DNA from: Fundicoccus_A sp052115865
GTDB lineage: Bacteria > Bacillota > Bacilli > Lactobacillales > Aerococcaceae
Direction: 5' to 3'
Assembly: GCF_052115865.1 (NCBI RefSeq)
Contig: NZ_JBQKME010000007.1
Span: forward strand, 1 to 64,000
Length of the DNA stretch: 64,000 nucleotides
Under the pieces are notes generated by a model that was not told the origin of the DNA, searched no databases, and saw only the letters and a list, made by a program, of their open reading frames with translations. Both the position numbers and the translations under genes were made by a program. Below are positions 61,638-64,000 of the stretch, piece by piece (positions within the stretch are counted from its first letter, which is position 1; the number at the start of each line of letters is the position of its first letter).

Positions 61638-62087
61638 TTGCCAGAAGCACTCATTGTTTTCGCTAGTCTTACAGGAAACACAGAGCATATGGCGCATATC
61701 GTTGCCAATGCATTAGAAAAGCGTGGTATTACAGTCGAAATCTTGGACTGCATGCAAGCAGACGCACAAGATTTTCTTGATTATGAGATTTGTCTCATTG
61801 GATCATATACCTATGGCGTTGATGGTGTGTTACCCGATGAAATGATTGATTTTCATGAAGAATTAGGTGAACTTGATTTATCTGATAAAGTTTTTGGCGT
61901 ATTTGGGTCAGGTGATGATTTTTATGAAGTATTCTGTGCAGCTGTTGACTTTTTTGAAGAACAATTTCTAAAAGCCGGAGCAACTTTAGGTGGACCGAGT
62001 GTTAAAGTCAATCTAGATGCCGAAGAAGAAGATGTCATCCGACTTGAGGCACTTGCAAATTCTATTGCAGAGAAATTTATTAATTAA
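61638..62087 (+). CDS. Flavodoxin
   Basis: A 149-residue FMN electron carrier. The phosphate loop is SLTGNTEHMA (10-19), and the FMN-stacking regions GSYTYGVDGVLP (about 55) and GSGDDFYEVFCAAVDFFEEQ (about 94) match the family. Translation starts at TTG 61638 with AAGGAGG 9 bases upstream; no ATG alternative retains the N-terminal strand. Confidence 0.93.
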   Translation: MPEALIVFASLTGNTEHMAHIVANALEKRGITVEILDCMQADAQDFLDYEICLIGSYTYGVDGVLPDEMIDFHEELGELDLSDKVFGVFGSGDDFYEVFCAAVDFFEEQFLKAGATLGGPSVKVNLDAEEEDVIRLEALANSIAEKFIN

Positions 62088-62110
62088 TTACTAGAGAGGG
62101 TTTTAAATAG

Positions 62111-63352
62111 ATGGTTTTAGAAAATTTTAATCAATTACTAACGAAGTACGCAAGATTACTTATACAAAAAGGAATTAATGTTCAAAAAGATGATTATGTT
62201 CAAATTAATACAGACCTTGAACAAGCACCATTAGTTCGTATCTTAATTAAAGAAGCTTACGAAGCTGGAGCTAAAAAAGTATTTGTTAATTGGACAGACG
62301 ATCAATTATCTCGCTTAGGTTATGAATACCAATCTGTTGATACCTTAACGGATATCCCACAATATAAAATTGATGAAGCAAACGATATGATTACTAAACG
62401 TGCTAAGCGCATTGCTTTACGTTCTTCTAACCCTAACGCCTTAAAAGGCATTGACGCTTCAAAAATTAGTGCCGCTCAAAAAGCAAGTGCTGAAGCCATG
62501 CATGATGTTAGAATTGCTACACAAGCTAATGTTGTGAGTTGGTTAGTGGCTGCTGGTGCGGGTGAAGAATGGGCAAAACTTGTGTTCTCAGACTTAGAAA
62601 CAACAGAAGAAAAAGTCGATGCACTTTGGGATCAAATCTTCAAAACAACACGTGTTTACGAAGAAGACCCTGTTGCAGCTTGGGATGAGCATGAAAGCCG
62701 CTTACAAGAAAAAGCTAGTTTCCTTAACGAAAAACAATTTAAAGCATTACATTACACAGCACCAGGGACAGACATTACCATCGGTTTACCTTTAAATCAT
62801 ATTTGGGAAAGTGCCGGAAGCCTTAATGAAAAAGGCGAAGTTTTCGTTGCCAATATGCCAACTGAAGAAGTCTTTACAGCTCCTGATTTCCGTCACATTG
62901 ATGGTGTTATTTCAAGTACGAAACCATTAAGCTACGGCGGCGTTTTAATCGAAGATATGGTCTTCGAATTCAAAGATGGTCAAGTAGTTAAAGCTTCTGC
63001 TGCCGAAGGTGAAGAAACGCTACTACAATTACTCGATAGTAATGATGGCGCACGTTCTTTAGGTGAAGTTGCACTTGTTGCACATCAGTCACCTATTTCA
63101 CAATCAGGAATTATTTTCTATAATACATTATTTGATGAAAATGCTTCGAACCACTTAGCCTTAGGTTCTGCTTATGCGACTTCTGTTCAAAACGGAACAA
63201 AAATGACGCAAGATGAATTAAAAGAAGCTGGCTTAAACCGTTCGACAACTCACGTAGATTTCATGGTTGGTAGTGCTGAAATGAATATCGATGGTATTAC
63301 ACACGACGGAGAGGTCGTTCCAGTCTTTAGAAATGGTGAATGGGCCTTCTAA
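62111..63352 (+). CDS. M29 family aminopeptidase (AmpS/PepS type)
   Basis: A 413-residue cytoplasmic metallo-aminopeptidase. Family landmarks: YARLLIQKGINVQKDDYVQINTD at the start, NMPTEEVFTAPDFRHIDGVI with the metal-binding Glu (about 255), EDMVFEFKDGQVV, GEVALV, and the C-terminal HVDFMVGSAEMNIDG. Lies 23 bases after the flavodoxin gene, probably co-transcribed. Confidence 0.92.
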   Translation: MVLENFNQLLTKYARLLIQKGINVQKDDYVQINTDLEQAPLVRILIKEAYEAGAKKVFVNWTDDQLSRLGYEYQSVDTLTDIPQYKIDEANDMITKRAKRIALRSSNPNALKGIDASKISAAQKASAEAMHDVRIATQANVVSWLVAAGAGEEWAKLVFSDLETTEEKVDALWDQIFKTTRVYEEDPVAAWDEHESRLQEKASFLNEKQFKALHYTAPGTDITIGLPLNHIWESAGSLNEKGEVFVANMPTEEVFTAPDFRHIDGVISSTKPLSYGGVLIEDMVFEFKDGQVVKASAAEGEETLLQLLDSNDGARSLGEVALVAHQSPISQSGIIFYNTLFDENASNHLALGSAYATSVQNGTKMTQDELKEAGLNRSTTHVDFMVGSAEMNIDGITHDGEVVPVFRNGEWAF

Positions 63353-63373
63353 ATCATCAATAAGGAGTAAGGT

Positions 63374-63655
63374 ATGAAAAAAAATAACAAAACGAATAAA
63401 ACAATTGAACAAGAATTAAGCAAGCAAATGGATGAAATCGACCGTCGCATTGATCGAGGTGGTTGGTTTTACATGATTATTGTCATCCTTCTTCTGTTTA
63501 TTGGGATTTATGTATTGATAACTTTTTTTCAAATACCTTCAGATGAAAGAATTGACATTACCGAAGTCCAACAGCCATTAATCGATCGCATTGAAAGTTT
63601 GGAATCACGCATTGAATTTTTAGAAAATCAAATCGACCTTCCAAGCAATGACTAA
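63374..63655 (+). CDS. Small membrane protein with coiled coil
   Basis: A 93-residue unrecognised protein. A charged N-terminus rich in Lys, Glu and Asn precedes one membrane helix (MIIVILLLFIGIYVLITFF, about 35-53), followed by a short extracytoplasmic coiled coil (LIDRIESLESRIEFLENQID). Topology resembles DivIC/FtsL-like or scaffold proteins, but no family match is claimed. AAGGAG precedes the ATG; 21 bases after the aminopeptidase gene. Confidence 0.7.
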   Translation: MKKNNKTNKTIEQELSKQMDEIDRRIDRGGWFYMIIVILLLFIGIYVLITFFQIPSDERIDITEVQQPLIDRIESLESRIEFLENQIDLPSND

Positions 63656-63663
63656 TAAATATC
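63654..63663 (+). repeat. Dispersed motif AATAAATATC, copy 23
   Basis: Overlaps the TAA stop of the small membrane protein gene by two bases. It is followed by ACC, which fits NCY. Confidence 0.8.
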
Positions 63664-63684
63664 ACCAGTTAAAGGAGCAACTAG

Positions 63685-64000
63685 ATGAAAATTCTTCATA
63701 TCAATTCCTATTTTTCAACTTCGGGATTGTTTAGTCAGTTATATAGCCGACAGGTACAAATGGGAATAGATATTGATGTTTATGTCCCTATTTCTCATGA
63801 ATACCCTGAAGATCGTCTTGCTACTTCTGGGGATTATACGAAAGTTCATCGAACTTTCCATCAATTGGATCGCTATATTTTCCACCTTAAACACCATAAA
63901 ATTTTAAAAGATTTGCTCACTAGTTATGACTTTGAAGCATTCGATATGTTACATGCGCATTCACTTTTCTCAAATGGTTGGCTAGCAAGGCAGATTCATA
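63685..64000 (+). CDS. Glycosyltransferase family 4, N-terminal part
   Basis: Start ATG 63685 with AAAGGAG 8 bases upstream; the gene runs off the window after 105 codons. The visible part MKILHINSYFSTSGLFSQLYSRQ and later FDMLHAHSLFSNGWLARQI is the acceptor-binding domain of a GT-B enzyme. Probably another wall or exopolysaccharide glycosyltransferase. Confidence 0.78.
   Translation, partial: MKILHINSYFSTSGLFSQLYSRQVQMGIDIDVYVPISHEYPEDRLATSGDYTKVHRTFHQLDRYIFHLKHHKILKDLLTSYDFEAFDMLHAHSLFSNGWLARQIH

Noticed and set aside
1218..63663. Dispersed motif as a Chi, KOPS or DnaA-box type sequence.
   Set aside because: There is no strand bias (13 forward, 10 reverse), and the sequence does not match DnaA boxes (TTATNCACA) or the Firmicute Chi sites I know.
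1218..63663. Dispersed motif as an ArgR, CodY or Fur/PerR operator.
   Set aside because: It is not palindromic and is found inside unrelated genes as often as in front of them.

Overview
The window is AT-rich chromosomal DNA (roughly 36-37% GC by eye) from a low-GC Gram-positive bacterium, most likely a member of the Lactobacillales near Aerococcaceae/Carnobacteriaceae. The evidence is AGGAGG-type ribosome binding sites with many TTG starts, a T-box leader, a glmS ribozyme, LCP (LytR-CpsA-Psr) proteins, a RecX/MutY pair and a heterodimeric ABC exporter. The genus is inference. I see no prophage, plasmid or CRISPR array.

Layout. 1-130: edge of a probable insertion sequence. 132-5958: a sugar-acid/keto-sugar type catabolic operon (two Gfo/Idh/MocA oxidoreductases, two TIM-barrel isomerases, a ThuA-like protein) with an AraC regulator. 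6589-9170: amino-acid ABC importer behind a T-box. 9200-16787: redox and housekeeping genes (aldo/keto reductase, XRE membrane regulator, flavin oxidoreductase, M16 protease, nitroreductase). 16891-21684: a broken PrpR_N gene and an ABC/two-component unit whose kinase and regulator genes are separated by repeats and an IS-like remnant. 21850-25359: aldo/keto reductase/AraC pair, a 19-unit 42-bp hairpin array, a tRNA-Arg(CCU)-like gene and a decayed DUF899 gene. 25415-33030: a beta-glucoside/oligosaccharide uptake and hydrolysis cluster with a LacI repressor, a strong promoter and two matching palindromic operators. 33126-38325: DUF454, glmS with its ribozyme, pullulanase, NtdP. 38461-38894: a second 42-bp array bracketed by two copies of a dispersed motif. 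38997-49031: secreted acidic protein, M42 peptidase, ABC exporter pair, cluster-less MutY, RecX, ThrE-type exporter and two small proteins. 49026-59980: a leftward exopolysaccharide/capsule locus (galE, two LCP proteins, ugd, glycosyltransferases, Wzx, Wzy, Wzz). 60188-64000: MATE transporter, flavodoxin, M29 aminopeptidase, a small membrane protein and the start of another glycosyltransferase.

The most striking signal is not a gene. The 10-mer AATAAATATC (extended consensus AATAAATATCNCY) occurs 23 times by my reading, 13 forward and 10 reverse, where fewer than one is expected from base composition. It lies in intergenic DNA, in terminators and inside unrelated genes, in every reading frame that allows it. 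This density, orientation mix and frame independence resemble DNA uptake sequences of Pasteurellaceae and Neisseriaceae, a class I know of no example of in Firmicutes.

A second non-genic theme is a set of tandem arrays with 40-42 bp units. Each unit holds an inverted repeat, and two arrays appear to share a stem with compensating base changes. Other oddities are two solute-binding proteins without a lipobox cysteine, a MutY lacking all four cluster cysteines, an LCP-like protein lacking the catalytic arginines, an exporter subunit with no canonical start codon, and two pseudogenes.
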